DNA of 64,000 bases from VGBO01 sp964453335 (GCA_964453335.1 CAYVOK010000010.1:54433-118432); one strand, 5' to 3'. Shown: positions 42,288 through 51,045, numbered from the stretch's first letter. Notes: generated by a model not told the origin, from the sequence alone. Numbers and translations are program-made.

Positions 42288-43619
42288 TCAGCGTTCGAGG
42301 AGGCGGGCGGCGAGCCGTTCGAGTCCGACGACCCGAGAGGCCTTCACGAGGACGACGTCGTCGGCGCCGAGCTCCCCGAGCGCGGCGACCGCCTCGTCGA
42401 GGTCCGCGACGACCTGCGCCCCCGACCCGTACCGGTCGGTCCCGACCGCGACGAGTTCGAGTCCCCGGTCTGCGGCGAGCGCCCCGATGGCACGGTGCTC
42501 CTCCTCCCCCGCCGCCCCGAGCTCGGCCATGGCGCCGAGGACTGCGACCGCACGACCGCCACGCTGCGCGCCGAGCGCTGCGAGCGCGTCGAACGCAGCC
42601 CGCACGGCGACCGGGCTCGCGTTGTACGCGTCGTTCAGGACGGTGAGCCCGGACGGGGCGCGTCGCACCTCCATCCGCCACGGGGACGTGGCCGCAGCGG
42701 CGATCCCCGCCGCAGCCGCCTCGAGGTCGACACCGGCCGCTCCTGCGACCGCGAGCGCGGCGAGGCCGTTGCCGACCATGTGCACGCCGGCGAGCGGGAG
42801 ACGCAGCTCCACCGAGCCCCACGGGGTGCGTGCGGTGGCGGTCGCACGCGCGGCGTCGTCGAGGCGCACGTGCTCGGCGTCGAGGTCCCCGCCCCGCCCG
42901 TAGGTGAGCACCCGGGCCGACGTCCGACCCGCCATCGCGACGACCCGCTCGTCGTCCGCGTTGAGCACGGCGAGACCGTCGGCCGGCAACGCCTCGACGA
43001 GCTCGCCCTTGCCCCGGGCGACGTCGTCGATCGTGCCGAACAGTTCGAGGTGCGCCGGCGCGACGCGGGTCACGATGCCGACGTCGGGGGTCGCGATCGA
43101 GCACAGCAGGGCGATGTGGCCGATCCCGCGAGCCCCCATCTCGACGACCGCTGCGTCGGTCCCGTCCACTGCGTTGCACAGCGTGAGGGGCACCCCGAGC
43201 TCGTTGTTGAAGCTGCGTTCGGCGGCGGCGGTGACGAACCGGGGGCGGAGCGCAGCCGCGGTGAGGTCCTTCACGGTCGTCTTGCCCACCGACCCGGTGA
43301 TGCCGACCACCGGGCCGTCGATCCGCGCCCGTGCGAGACGGCCGAGCTCGGCGAGCGCCGCGACGGTGTCCTCGACGACGACCGCGGCGACGTGCCCGAT
43401 GCCGACGCGTCCCCGATCGGCGCACAGGTACGCCCCGGCCCCTGCCGCCACCGCGGCGGGGATGAAGTCGTGGCCGTCACGCGCACCGACGACGGGGACG
43501 AAGAGCTGACCCGGGGTGAGCGTCCGGCTGTCGATCGAGACGCCGTCGACGGTCACCCCGGTCGATCGGACGAGCCTGCCGTTCGTGGCGCGGACGACGT
43601 CACCGAGGCTGAAACGCAC
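42288..43619 (-). CDS. murF: UDP-N-acetylmuramoyl-tripeptide--D-alanyl-D-alanine ligase
   Basis: Adds D-Ala-D-Ala to the peptidoglycan precursor in the cytoplasm. The 443-residue protein has an N-terminal domain with DGVSIDSRTLTPGQLFV, the ATP loop GITGSVGKTTVKD, FNNELGVPLTL, EMGARGIGHI and a C-terminal domain with NDAYNASP. All are MurF-diagnostic. GTG at 43619 has CAGACT six bases upstream. It is divergent from ddl, which makes its substrate D-Ala-D-Ala, with 75 bases between starts. Confidence 0.95.
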   Translation of the reverse strand: MRFSLGDVVRATNGRLVRSTGVTVDGVSIDSRTLTPGQLFVPVVGARDGHDFIPAAVAAGAGAYLCADRGRVGIGHVAAVVVEDTVAALAELGRLARARIDGPVVGITGSVGKTTVKDLTAAALRPRFVTAAAERSFNNELGVPLTLCNAVDGTDAAVVEMGARGIGHIALLCSIATPDVGIVTRVAPAHLELFGTIDDVARGKGELVEALPADGLAVLNADDERVVAMAGRTSARVLTYGRGGDLDAEHVRLDDAARATATARTPWGSVELRLPLAGVHMVGNGLAALAVAGAAGVDLEAAAAGIAAAATSPWRMEVRRAPSGLTVLNDAYNASPVAVRAAFDALAALGAQRGGRAVAVLGAMAELGAAGEEEHRAIGALAADRGLELVAVGTDRYGSGAQVVADLDEAVAALGELGADDVVLVKASRVVGLERLAARLLER

Positions 43620-43625
43620 CCGAGC

Positions 43626-43631
43626 AGTCTG
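43626..43631 (-). promoter_or_regulatory. Possible -10 element of murF (CAGACT)
   Basis: CAGACT on the minus strand ends 6 bases before the GTG at 43619. It keeps the A and final T of TAnnnT; the same hexamer stands before the NUDIX gene at the same distance. Confidence 0.35.
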
Positions 43632-43682
43632 CCGCAGGCCGGAGCCTCCGGGGTGATCCCGGGCGCCCCGAGGGTGCGGCAC

Positions 43683-43688
43683 TACCGT
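43683..43688 (+). promoter_or_regulatory. -10 element of ddl (TACCGT)
   Basis: TACCGT ends 6 bases before the ATG at 43695 with no Shine-Dalgarno site. Confidence 0.55.
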
Positions 43689-43694
43689 GCGGGC

Positions 43695-44777
43695 ATGGCC
43701 CCGCCCCCCGGACGCCGACCCCTCGTCGTGCTCTACGGCGGTCGGTCCGCCGAGCACGACGTGTCCCGGGTGACCGCCGCCCACGTGATCCGGGCGGTCG
43801 ACCGGTCCCGGTACCGGATCGTCCCCGTCGGCATCGACCACGCGGGTGCCTGGCACCGCCACGACGATCTCGCCGCCCTGCTCGACGCCGGCGTGGCGGC
43901 GACAGATCTCCCCGACACGCTCGACGTCGCCGGGCCGACCGTCGAACCGTTCGCCCTCCTCGCCGGTGACGGCACCGCGGTGTTGCCGCTGTTGCACGGG
44001 CCGAACGGCGAGGACGGCACCGTGCAGGGCCTGCTCGAGGTTGCGGACGTCCCATACGTCGGATCGGCCGTGCTCGGTTCGGCGCTCGCGATGGACAAGG
44101 CGATGGCGAAGATGGTCTGCGGCGCCGCTGGCATCCCCCAGCCGACGTGGGCGTCGTGGCGGGCCGACCGGATCCCCGCGGACGTGGCGGACGTCGTCGG
44201 TGCGCGCCTCGGCTACCCGTGCTTCGTGAAGCCCGCGAACCTCGGGTCGTCGGTCGGCGTGACGAAGGTGGCGGGACCGGACACCCTGCGGGCCGCGCTC
44301 GACGTGGCGCTCGCACACGACGAGTGGGTGGTGGTCGAGGAGGCGATCGTCGGCCGGGAGGTCGAGGTCGCGGTGCTCGGCAACCGCGCCCCGGAGGCGT
44401 CCGTCCCCGGCGAGATCGTGCCGGGTGCGGAGTTCTACGACTACGACGACAAGTATCAGAACGGCCGGGCGACCCTGCACATCCCCGCCCGGGTCGACGG
44501 CACCACCGCGGCACGACTGCGGGAGCTCGCACTCCTCGCCTACGAGACCCTCCGCTGCGAGGGGATGGCCCGGGTCGACTTCTTCGTCGAGGAGACCGGT
44601 GCCGCCCGCGGCCCGTTGCTCAACGAGGTGAACACGATCCCCGGGTTCACGCCCATCTCGATGTACCCGAAGATGTGGGAGGCGTCAGGTCTGCCGTACG
44701 ACCAGCTCGTGCAGCGCCTGCTCGACCTCGCGGACGAGCGTCACGCCCGCCGCCGCGACGATCAGCGCGTCTCGTAG
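43695..44777 (+). CDS. ddl: D-alanine--D-alanine ligase
   Basis: Joins two D-alanines using ATP for peptidoglycan synthesis. The 360-residue ATP-grasp enzyme starts RPLVVLYGGRSAEHDVS, has HGPNGEDGTVQGLLE, MDKAMAKMVCGAAGIP, FVKPANLGSSVGVTK, EFYDYDDKYQNG (omega loop) and LLNEVNTIPGFTP (metal site). The Tyr in the omega loop suggests normal D-Ala-D-Ala and not D-Ala-D-Lac specificity. The stop codon overlaps the 3' end of a convergent small gene by 16 bases. Confidence 0.96.
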   Translation: MAPPPGRRPLVVLYGGRSAEHDVSRVTAAHVIRAVDRSRYRIVPVGIDHAGAWHRHDDLAALLDAGVAATDLPDTLDVAGPTVEPFALLAGDGTAVLPLLHGPNGEDGTVQGLLEVADVPYVGSAVLGSALAMDKAMAKMVCGAAGIPQPTWASWRADRIPADVADVVGARLGYPCFVKPANLGSSVGVTKVAGPDTLRAALDVALAHDEWVVVEEAIVGREVEVAVLGNRAPEASVPGEIVPGAEFYDYDDKYQNGRATLHIPARVDGTTAARLRELALLAYETLRCEGMARVDFFVEETGAARGPLLNEVNTIPGFTPISMYPKMWEASGLPYDQLVQRLLDLADERHARRRDDQRVS

Positions 44778-45004
44778 TCGGCGACCCAGTCCAACCAGCG
44801 GCGGACGTCGGCGGCGTCGACCTCGCCGTCGCCGTACATCGTCTGTGTCCGGAACGCGATCCAGCGGCGGTCGGGCAGCGGCAGGAACGGCGGTCGCCGC
44901 CACCAGCCGGTCGGGGCGAGGCGACGGGCCTGGCGGACGGCCGCAGGCCACGACGACGGATGCCGCAGGATGTCGGCGACGAGCACCCGGTATCGCACAC
45001 GCAC
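44762..45004 (-). CDS. Small hypothetical protein (80 aa)
   Basis: I do not recognise a family. The predicted protein is basic and Trp/Arg-rich (HPSSWPAAVRQARRLAPTGWWRRPP), with an acidic C-terminus (GDGEVDAADVRRWLDWVADY) and no membrane segment. GTG at 45004 is chosen because TACGGT lies 7 bases upstream; a GTG at 44998 also fits. Its 3' end overlaps ddl by 16 bases in the opposite direction. Coding is supported by the promoter spacing and the protein-like composition, but not by homology. Confidence 0.6.
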   Translation of the reverse strand: MRVRYRVLVADILRHPSSWPAAVRQARRLAPTGWWRRPPFLPLPDRRWIAFRTQTMYGDGEVDAADVRRWLDWVADYETR

Positions 45005-45011
45005 GGGCGTG

Positions 45012-45017
45012 ACCGTA
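45012..45017 (-). promoter_or_regulatory. -10 element of small hypothetical gene (TACGGT)
   Basis: TACGGT on the minus strand ends 7 bases before the GTG at 45004. Confidence 0.45.
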
Positions 45018-45033
45018 GCGCCGTCGTGGGCGG

Positions 45034-45918
45034 TCAGCCGACACCCACGCCGAGACCGGCCGCCCGGCGGGCCACCGCCGCTGCCCCGACGAGCGGACCG
45101 TCGGCGCCGAGTCCTGCGGGCACGATGCGCGCCCCGGCGCTGAACGCGAGTCGGCTGCGTCGCCCGAGTTCCTCGTTCGCAGCCGCGAAGAACACCTCGC
45201 CGTACCCGAGGGCGACCGAACCGGCGACGGTCACGAACGGGATGTCGAGCAGGTTCGCCACCGATGCGACGGCCCGACCGACGAGCGTCCCGGTGCGCAC
45301 GCGCACGGACTCGTCCGCGTCGGCCGGATCCGCACCCGTGACGGCCCGGATCGCCGTTCCCGACGCCTCCGCCTCGAGACACCCGCGTGCCCCGCACCCA
45401 CACGTCCGGCCGTCGGGTTCGACGATCACGTGGCCGATGTGGCCGGCGTTCCCCGCGGCCCCGTCGAGGAGCCGTCCGTCGAGGACGATCCCACCACCGA
45501 CCCCGGTGGAGACGACCATCGCGAGGTGGTCGCGTCGGCCACGCGCGGCGCCGAGCCATCCCTCGGCGAGCGCGAGCGCCTTCGCGTCGTTGTCGACGGC
45601 GACGGGCAGCCCGGTGATAGCTCCGAGACGGGCGACGAGCGGGAAGTCCCGCCACGCGGGGATGTTGAGCGGCGAGACGGTCACCCCGCCCGCCGCCATC
45701 GGGCCACCGCAGCCGACACCGACGGTGTCGGGGTGCAGCCCGCGATCGGCGGCCCCGGCACGTGCCGCATCGACGAGTCCAGCGAGCACGGCGAGGACCG
45801 CCTCGGGATCCTCGCCCGCCGGGGTCGGCGCACGATGCCTCCCGACGATCACCCCGGCGTCGTCGACGACACCGACCTCGATCTTGGTCCCGCCGACGTC
45901 GACGGCGAGGACGTCCAC
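45034..45918 (-). CDS. ROK-family sugar kinase (glucokinase-like)
   Basis: A 294-residue ROK kinase that phosphorylates a hexose or amino sugar. LAVDVGGTKIEVGVVD is the phosphate-1 loop, VDNDAKALALAE carries the catalytic Asp, STGVGGGIVLDGRLLDG follows, and the zinc motif is CGCGARGCLEAEASG. A regulatory DNA-binding domain is absent, so it is a kinase and not a NagC-type repressor. It starts 7 bases after the DUF3040 stop. A second ROK kinase lies at 52225. Confidence 0.9.
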   Translation of the reverse strand: MDVLAVDVGGTKIEVGVVDDAGVIVGRHRAPTPAGEDPEAVLAVLAGLVDAARAGAADRGLHPDTVGVGCGGPMAAGGVTVSPLNIPAWRDFPLVARLGAITGLPVAVDNDAKALALAEGWLGAARGRRDHLAMVVSTGVGGGIVLDGRLLDGAAGNAGHIGHVIVEPDGRTCGCGARGCLEAEASGTAIRAVTGADPADADESVRVRTGTLVGRAVASVANLLDIPFVTVAGSVALGYGEVFFAAANEELGRRSRLAFSAGARIVPAGLGADGPLVGAAAVARRAAGLGVGVG

Positions 45919-45925
45919 GCCCGAC

Positions 45926-46294
45926 TCAGGCGTCGGTGGAACCGGACTCGCCGCGGCGCTGCACGACGATCCCGAACATGCCGCGCACGCCGCCGGAGCC
46001 ACCCGACAGCTCCTGCCAGCCGGTGCGTCCCATCGTGCGCGCGTTGCGTTCGATCACGAGCGCGCAGGCGAGCATGCCGAGGAACCCGGCGAAGGCCAGG
46101 GCGACGTGCACCGACAGTGCGACGACCATGCCGACGAGGCATGCCACGAGACCGAGGAGGGCCCAACGGATCGCCCGCAGCGCATGCCGGTACACCGTCG
46201 TCGTCGCGACCTCGCGCGCGAGCTCGGGATCACTCTCGTAGAACCTCGCCTCGATCTCCCGCAGGATTCGCTGCTCGTCCTCGGAAAGCGGCAC
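45926..46294 (-). CDS. DUF3040 membrane protein
   Basis: A 122-residue actinobacterial DUF3040 protein. It begins MPLSEDEQRILREIEARFYESDPELA, the family signature, and has two hydrophobic segments (about 42-63 and 66-84) with the remainder in the cytoplasm. Function is unknown. The GTG start has an AGAGGTGGAAG ribosome-binding region and a recognisable -35/-10 promoter, unlike most neighbours. Confidence 0.88.
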   Translation of the reverse strand: MPLSEDEQRILREIEARFYESDPELAREVATTTVYRHALRAIRWALLGLVACLVGMVVALSVHVALAFAGFLGMLACALVIERNARTMGRTGWQELSGGSGGVRGMFGIVVQRRGESGSTDA

Positions 46295-46322
46295 GCTTCC
46301 ACCTCTCGACCGTTCTCGCCCG

Positions 46323-46352
46323 ATTCTCGCACCTCGCCGGTACGCATGACAA
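46323..46352 (-). promoter_or_regulatory. -35/-10 promoter of DUF3040 gene
   Basis: On the minus strand TTGTCA (46347-46352) and GAGAAT (46323-46328) are 18 bases apart. They would start a leader of about 22 bases with its own ribosome-binding site. This is the clearest two-part promoter in the window. Confidence 0.45.
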
Positions 46353-46357
46353 CGCCT

Positions 46358-47686
46358 TCAGCCCGCGGATGTTCCCGAAGGATCCGCGGGCCGGTCCGGA
46401 CGGCGTCGGCCGAGCACCGCGATCCCGTCCCCGCCCCCTGCGAGGGTGGCCGGTCCGATGGCGTCGACCCCGAACCGACCCCGGATGGCGTCGAGGGCCT
46501 CGTTCGCCGCACGCCGATCGTCCGCCGACGGTTCGGCCCGGCCGGGTCGGCCTCCCCCCTCCCCCGGTGCGGCCGCACCGTCGAGGTCGAGCGCGAGCTG
46601 TTCGACCGCGTCGTCCTCCCCCAGCAGGCCCCGCACGCCGATCCCGACGAGGCGCACCCCCGAGCCGACGTCGATGCCGGTAAGGAGCTCCCGGGCACAG
46701 CGAAGCAGCACGGACGCGTCGTCGGTCGGAGCGTCGAGCGTGCGGGCACGCTGCACGGTACGGAAGTCGGCGTGGCGGACCTTGAGCACCACGGTGCGGC
46801 CGACGAGGTCCCCCCGGCGGAGACGACCGGCGACCCCGTCGGCGAGCTGCACGAGGACCGCGTCGAGGGAGGCGGGATCGTGCCGGTCGGTGTCGAAGGT
46901 GGTCTCGTGGGACACCGAGCGGGCGGCACGGTCGACCTCGACGGGGCGGTCGTCGTGCCCGTTCGCCAGCGCGTGCAGGTGGGTGCCGGTCGCCCGACCG
47001 ACGGCGGCGACCACCATGTCGACGGGCAGGGCGGCCAGTTCACCGACGGTCGCGATGCCGAGCCTGCTGAGACGTTCGAGCGTCGCAGGGCCGACACCCC
47101 ACAGCGCCCGGAGCGGCAGGGGGTGGAGGAAGTCGAGTTCGCCACCCGGCGGGACGACGAACACCCCGGCACCACCCACCGGACCGGATGGTGTCGCCTT
47201 CGGCTTCGCCGCCTCCGAGGCCAGCTTGGCGAGGAACTTCGACGACGCGACGCCGACCGAGCACGGGAGCTGCTCGAGGCGGCGGACCTCGGCGCGTAGG
47301 TGCGCCGCGATCGTCGCACCGTCACCGAGGAGACGCCCGGCGCCGGTGACGTCGAGGAACGCCTCGTCGAGCGACAGCGGTTCGACGAGCGGGGTGACGG
47401 ACCGGAAGATCGCCATCACCCGGCGCGACACCTCGCCGTAGGTCGCATGGTCCCCCGGGATGAACACGGCGTCCGGGCAGCGGCGTCGGGCGATCGACGT
47501 CGGCATCGCGGAGCGCACCCCGTAGGCACGCGCCTCGTAGCTGGCGGAGGCGACCACGCCCCGTGTCGCCGTGCCACCCACCACGACCGGCCGGTTCCGC
47601 AACGCGGGGTCGCGCTGCTGTTCGACCGACGCGTAGAACGCGTCCATGTCGACGTGGAGGATGACCCGCGCCGCCGGGGAGGTCAC
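46358..47686 (-). CDS. dinB: DNA polymerase IV (Y family)
   Basis: A 442-residue error-prone translesion polymerase. Palm motifs are HVDMDAFYASVE (metal Asp13) and LSLDEAFLDVTG, with the fingers YEARAYGVRSAMP and SVGVASSKFLAKLAS and a helix-hairpin-helix thumb LWGVGPATLERLSRLG. A beta-clamp-binding motif EQLALDLDG lies near the C-terminus. GTG start. It is 22 bases downstream of the NUDIX gene and probably co-transcribed, a sensible pairing of pool cleaning and lesion bypass if the NUDIX enzyme acts on damaged nucleotides (inference). Confidence 0.94.
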   Translation of the reverse strand: MTSPAARVILHVDMDAFYASVEQQRDPALRNRPVVVGGTATRGVVASASYEARAYGVRSAMPTSIARRRCPDAVFIPGDHATYGEVSRRVMAIFRSVTPLVEPLSLDEAFLDVTGAGRLLGDGATIAAHLRAEVRRLEQLPCSVGVASSKFLAKLASEAAKPKATPSGPVGGAGVFVVPPGGELDFLHPLPLRALWGVGPATLERLSRLGIATVGELAALPVDMVVAAVGRATGTHLHALANGHDDRPVEVDRAARSVSHETTFDTDRHDPASLDAVLVQLADGVAGRLRRGDLVGRTVVLKVRHADFRTVQRARTLDAPTDDASVLLRCARELLTGIDVGSGVRLVGIGVRGLLGEDDAVEQLALDLDGAAAPGEGGGRPGRAEPSADDRRAANEALDAIRGRFGVDAIGPATLAGGGDGIAVLGRRRPDRPADPSGTSAG

Positions 47687-47708
47687 GGTCGCCGACCCGT
47701 CCGGCAGG

Positions 47709-48194
47709 TCAGAGCCGCACGACGTCGATCGTGCGGTAGTCGGTCCCCTCGATCCGGTACTCGAACCGCCGGCCCCGGTCCCAACGCTCGTCGAGCCAGG
47801 TCACGAGCGGTTCCCGCACCCACATCGGCGCCGAACCGAGATGGCCGGCACAGGCGCCGAGGTCGACGAACCGGGCGTCGACGACGATGCCGTCGGGGTC
47901 GTCGATCCGGACGGCACCCTCGTAGGTGGCGGCGAGGTGCGCCTCGACGCGCAGGTGCCAGCCGAGGCCCGGGGCGGTCACGTCGATCTCGTAGACGGGC
48001 CCGGTCCAGGATGTGACGGTGATGCCGGTCTCCTCGACGACCTCCCGGGCGAGCCCCTCGAGCATCGACTCGCCGTGATCGATCACGCCGCCCGGGGTCG
48101 ACCAGTCGAAGGAGCCGTTCTTCCGGCGGTTCTGCACGAGCAGGAGTCCGTCCTCGGCGACGACCAGGGCTCCACCGACGACCCAGCGCTGCAT
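47709..48194 (-). CDS. NUDIX hydrolase
   Basis: A 161-residue NUDIX pyrophosphohydrolase. The box GGVIDHGESMLEGLAREVVEETGI is complete (about residues 35-58), with the REVVEE metal-binding helix. The N-terminal WVVGGALVV strand fits MutT-like enzymes; the substrate is unknown. ATG at 48194 has CAGACT 6 bases upstream. It is the first gene of a leftward unit with dinB. Confidence 0.9.
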   Translation of the reverse strand: MQRWVVGGALVVAEDGLLLVQNRRKNGSFDWSTPGGVIDHGESMLEGLAREVVEETGITVTSWTGPVYEIDVTAPGLGWHLRVEAHLAATYEGAVRIDDPDGIVVDARFVDLGACAGHLGSAPMWVREPLVTWLDERWDRGRRFEYRIEGTDYRTIDVVRL

Positions 48195-48200
48195 GCCCCG

Positions 48201-48206
48201 AGTCTG
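48201..48206 (-). promoter_or_regulatory. Possible -10 element of NUDIX-dinB (CAGACT)
   Basis: CAGACT on the minus strand ends 6 bases before the ATG at 48194, the same hexamer and distance as at murF. Confidence 0.35.
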
Positions 48207-48268
48207 CCAGAGAGCGCGGCGACGTGGCCGGGTCGACGCAACGGTCGGCGAACCGGTTCAATGGCGAC

Positions 48269-48553
48269 GTGGCCCAACCGACCCGACCCGCCTCGGCGCT
48301 CCCGTCCCGAACCGCCCGTCTCGCCGCCTTCGCCGCCGTCCTGGTCGCCGGGGTGTGCGGCGGTCTGATCGGATGGGCGGTCACCGACGTGAGCTGCGGC
48401 GGCGACTGCGACACGCTCGCAGGGACCGCCGGTGTGGTCACCGCCATCGGTGCGGCCGTCGGTGTCGCCATCGTCGCGGTCCTCACGCTCCGGGCGATGG
48501 GTGAGTGGAAGACCCGTCCGCCGGGTCGGGTCGACGATGACATCACCCGCTGA
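48269..48553 (+). CDS. Small membrane protein (about 94 aa)
   Basis: Two hydrophobic segments, about residues 17-38 and 52-73, are separated by a short loop containing two Cys (SCGGDCDTL). No family recognised. The start is uncertain: GTG at 48269 is preferred; an upstream in-frame ATG at 48224 would add 15 residues. Its stop overlaps the start of the inositol-monophosphatase-like gene by 17 bases, indicating co-translation. Confidence 0.55.
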   Translation: MAQPTRPASALPSRTARLAAFAAVLVAGVCGGLIGWAVTDVSCGGDCDTLAGTAGVVTAIGAAVGVAIVAVLTLRAMGEWKTRPPGRVDDDITR

Positions 48554-49370
48554 GCTCCGGGGCCTCGCCACCACGGTCGCCGTCGAGGCCGGGGCGTTCG
48601 TCCTCGAGGCGTTGACGCGGGTGCGTGCGAGCGTCGACGCGAAGAGCTCCCCGACCGACCTCGTGACCGAGATGGACGTGGCTGCGGAGGCGCTCGTCGT
48701 CGACCGCCTCCTCGCCGCACGCCCGCACGACGGCGTGCTCGGCGAGGAAGGTGCGAGCGGGGCAGGCACGTCGGGGGTGTGCTGGATCGTGGACCCGATC
48801 GACGGCACGACGAACTACGTCTACGGGCTCCCTGCGTTCGCGGTCTCGATCGCCGCGGAGGTCGACGGCACCGTCGTGGCGGGAGCGGTCGCCGTGCCGA
48901 TGCTCGGCGAGGTGTTCAGCGCAGCGACGGGGGGCGGTGCAACGTGCAACGACACGCCGATCCGCGCGACCTCGGCCGTTCTCACCGCCGCCCGGGCCGC
49001 CGGTGCCGACGACGACACCCTCCTCGCCCGGTCGCTCCTCGCAACCGGTTACGCCTACGACCCGGCCCGCCGCGGTCGCCAGGCCGCGGTCATCGCCGCA
49101 CTCCTCCCCCGGGTGCGGGACGTCCGCCGGATGGGCGCCGCCGCGGTCGACCTGTGCCTCGTCGCCGCCGGTCGCGTCGACGCCTTCTACGAACAGGGGC
49201 TCCAGCCCTGGGACTACGCCGCCGGCGCGCTCGTCGCGGCGGAGGCGGGGGCCCTCGTCACCGATCTCGACGGCGGTGCACCGTCGACGTCGTCGGTACT
49301 CGCCGCAGCCCCGGACCTGCACGGGCCGCTCCGCACCCTCCTCCTCGAGGCGGGCGCACGGTCGACCTGA
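48537..49370 (+). CDS. Inositol monophosphatase family protein
   Basis: A 277-residue Mg2+-dependent, Li+-sensitive-type phosphatase fold. Metal sites are GEE (69-71), DPIDGTTNY (88-96) and the C-terminal QPWDYAAGALVAAEAG. In actinobacteria such enzymes dephosphorylate inositol-1-phosphate or histidinol phosphate; the substrate is not resolved. myo-Inositol supply would fit the PimB-like mannosyltransferase in the window. ATG at 48537 overlaps the upstream membrane protein gene. Confidence 0.9.
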   Translation: MTSPAELRGLATTVAVEAGAFVLEALTRVRASVDAKSSPTDLVTEMDVAAEALVVDRLLAARPHDGVLGEEGASGAGTSGVCWIVDPIDGTTNYVYGLPAFAVSIAAEVDGTVVAGAVAVPMLGEVFSAATGGGATCNDTPIRATSAVLTAARAAGADDDTLLARSLLATGYAYDPARRGRQAAVIAALLPRVRDVRRMGAAAVDLCLVAAGRVDAFYEQGLQPWDYAAGALVAAEAGALVTDLDGGAPSTSSVLAAAPDLHGPLRTLLLEAGARST

Positions 49371-49381
49371 CCGGGCCCGGG

Positions 49382-49387
49382 TACCGT
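49382..49387 (+). promoter_or_regulatory. -10 element of glpK (TACCGT)
   Basis: TACCGT ends 8 bases before the ATG at 49396 with no Shine-Dalgarno site. Confidence 0.5.
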
Positions 49388-49395
49388 ACGCGGCG

Positions 49396-51035
49396 ATGAA
49401 CGAGGTCATCGTCGCCATCGACGCCGGTACGACCGGTGTCCGTTCCGTCGCCGTCGACCGTGCGGGCACACCGCTGCTGCACGCCTACCGCGAGTTCCCG
49501 CAGTACTTCCCGGCCCCCGGTCTCGTCGAGCACGACGCGGACGGGATCTGGGCGGCGACGGTCGCGACGCTGGCCGAGGTCACGGCGCGGCTCGGGGACC
49601 GTCCCGTCGTCGCCGTGGGCATCACGAACCAACGGGAGACGGTCGTCCCGTGGTCGCGGCGCACCGGACGACCGGTGGGTCGGGCGATCGTGTGGCAGGA
49701 CCGCCGGACCGCGGACGTCTGCGACCGCCTCGTCGCCGAGGGCGCGCTCCCCCTCGTCCGGCAACGCACCGGCCTCGTGCTCGACCCCTACTTCTCGGCG
49801 ACGAAGATCGCCTGGCTGCGCGACGCAGGCGGGATCACCGGCGACGACGTGGTCTTCGGCACGGTCGACGCCTGGCTGCTGTGGAACCTCACGGCGGGCG
49901 CGACGTGCGCGACCGACCCGTCGAACGCGTCCCGCACGCTGTTGTTCGACCTGCGGCGCGGCGACTGGGACGACGACCTGTGCGCCCTCTTCGGTGTCGA
50001 CCGCGCCTCGCTGCCCACCGTCGGCACGTCGTCGGGCCGCCTCGGGGTCACCGCCGCGGGTGCGTCACCACTGCCGGCGGGGGTCACGATCGGCGNNNNN
50101 NNNNNNNNNNNNNNNNNNNNNNNNNNNNNNNNNNNNNNNNNNNNNNNNNNNNNNNNNNNNNNNNNNNNNNNNNNNNNNNNNNNNNNNNNNNNNNNCTCGG
50201 GGTCACCGCCGCGGGTGCGTCACCACTGCCGGCGGGGGTCACGATCGGCGGGATCGCCGGTGACCAGCAGGCGGCGCTGTGCGGTCAGGCGTGCTTCGAG
50301 GTGGGCATGACGAAGAACACGTACGGCACCGGCAGTTTCGTGCTGATGAACGTGGGGACGACGTGTCCGCCCGTCGTCGACGGCCTCCTCACCACGGTCG
50401 CGTGGACGCTCGCCGACGGCACGACCACCTACGCCTACGAGGGGGCGATCTTCGTCACCGGTGCGGCCGTGCAGTGGCTGCGAGACGGTCTCGGGATCAT
50501 CGCCCGGGCGGACGAGACGGAGGCACTCGCCGCGTCGCGCGCAGACACGGGCGGGGTGTACCTCGTGCCGGCGTTCGCCGGACTCGGCGCCCCGTGGTGG
50601 GACCCGTGGGCCCGCGGCACGATCGTCGGCCTCACCCGCGGCACGGGCCGGGCGGAGCTCGCCCGGGCGACCGTCGAGGCGATGGCGTTCCAGACCCGTG
50701 ACGTCGTCGAGGCGATGAGCGGTGCGGCCGGTCGAGAGGTGCGGGCGTTGCGCGTCGACGGCGGTGCGGCGGTGATGGACCTGCTCCTGCAGTTCCAGGC
50801 CGACCAGCTCGGTGTCGCCGTGCAACGACCGACCGTGACCGAGACGACGTCGCTCGGAGCTGCGTTCCTCGCCGGGCTCGGCGCAGGTGTGTGGTCGTCG
50901 CCCGACGAGGTCGCTGCCACCTGGCAGCTCGAACGTTCCTTCACGCCGACCGACGACCGTGGACCTGCGAATCGCGCCCACGCCGGCTGGTTGCGTGCGG
51001 TCGAACGGTCCCGCGACTGGGCCCGCGCCGACTGA
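49396..51035 (+). CDS. glpK: Glycerol kinase, interrupted by an assembly gap
   Basis: Phosphorylates glycerol to glycerol-3-phosphate. The first part has DAGTTGVRS, GITNQRETVVPW, IVWQDRRT and GTVDAWLLWNLTAG; the second has GDQQAALCGQ, NTYGTGSFVLMN, GGVYLVPAFAGLGAPWWDPWARG, LRVDGGAAVMD and the family C-terminus. The two parts are split by 100 Ns (50096-50195) and a repeated 55 bases. Deleting 155 bases joins the frames exactly into a 494-residue protein, the normal GlpK length. As deposited, the frame shifts across the gap. It is divergent from nothing and convergent with the aminotransferase, 10 bases apart. Confidence 0.93.
50041..50095 (+). repeat. 55-base direct repeat, copy 1 (contig end)
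   Basis: Identical to 50196-50250 over all 55 bases. It ends exactly where the N run begins, so it is an assembly overlap and not a biological repeat. Confidence 0.95.
50096..50195. other. Assembly gap of exactly 100 N
   Basis: A round 100-N spacer inside glpK, typical of a scaffold gap of unknown length. The flanking duplication shows no sequence is missing. Confidence 0.98.
50196..50250 (+). repeat. 55-base direct repeat, copy 2 (contig start)
   Basis: Begins right after the last N and is identical to 50041-50095. Confidence 0.95.
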
Positions 51036-51045
51036 CCGGGGCGGC

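Noticed and set aside
45919..46002. Upstream extension of the first ROK kinase (start at 46002)
   Set aside because: The extension would overlap DUF3040 by 77 bases, and the ATP-loop strand begins directly at the GTG at 45918.
50041..50250. 55-base repeat as a biological direct repeat (for example a target-site duplication)
   Set aside because: Its ends coincide exactly with the N run, and duplication would destroy glpK.
49396..51035. glpK as a pseudogene or two separate genes
   Set aside because: The break coincides with 100 Ns and an exact 55-base duplication, and the joined frame is intact.
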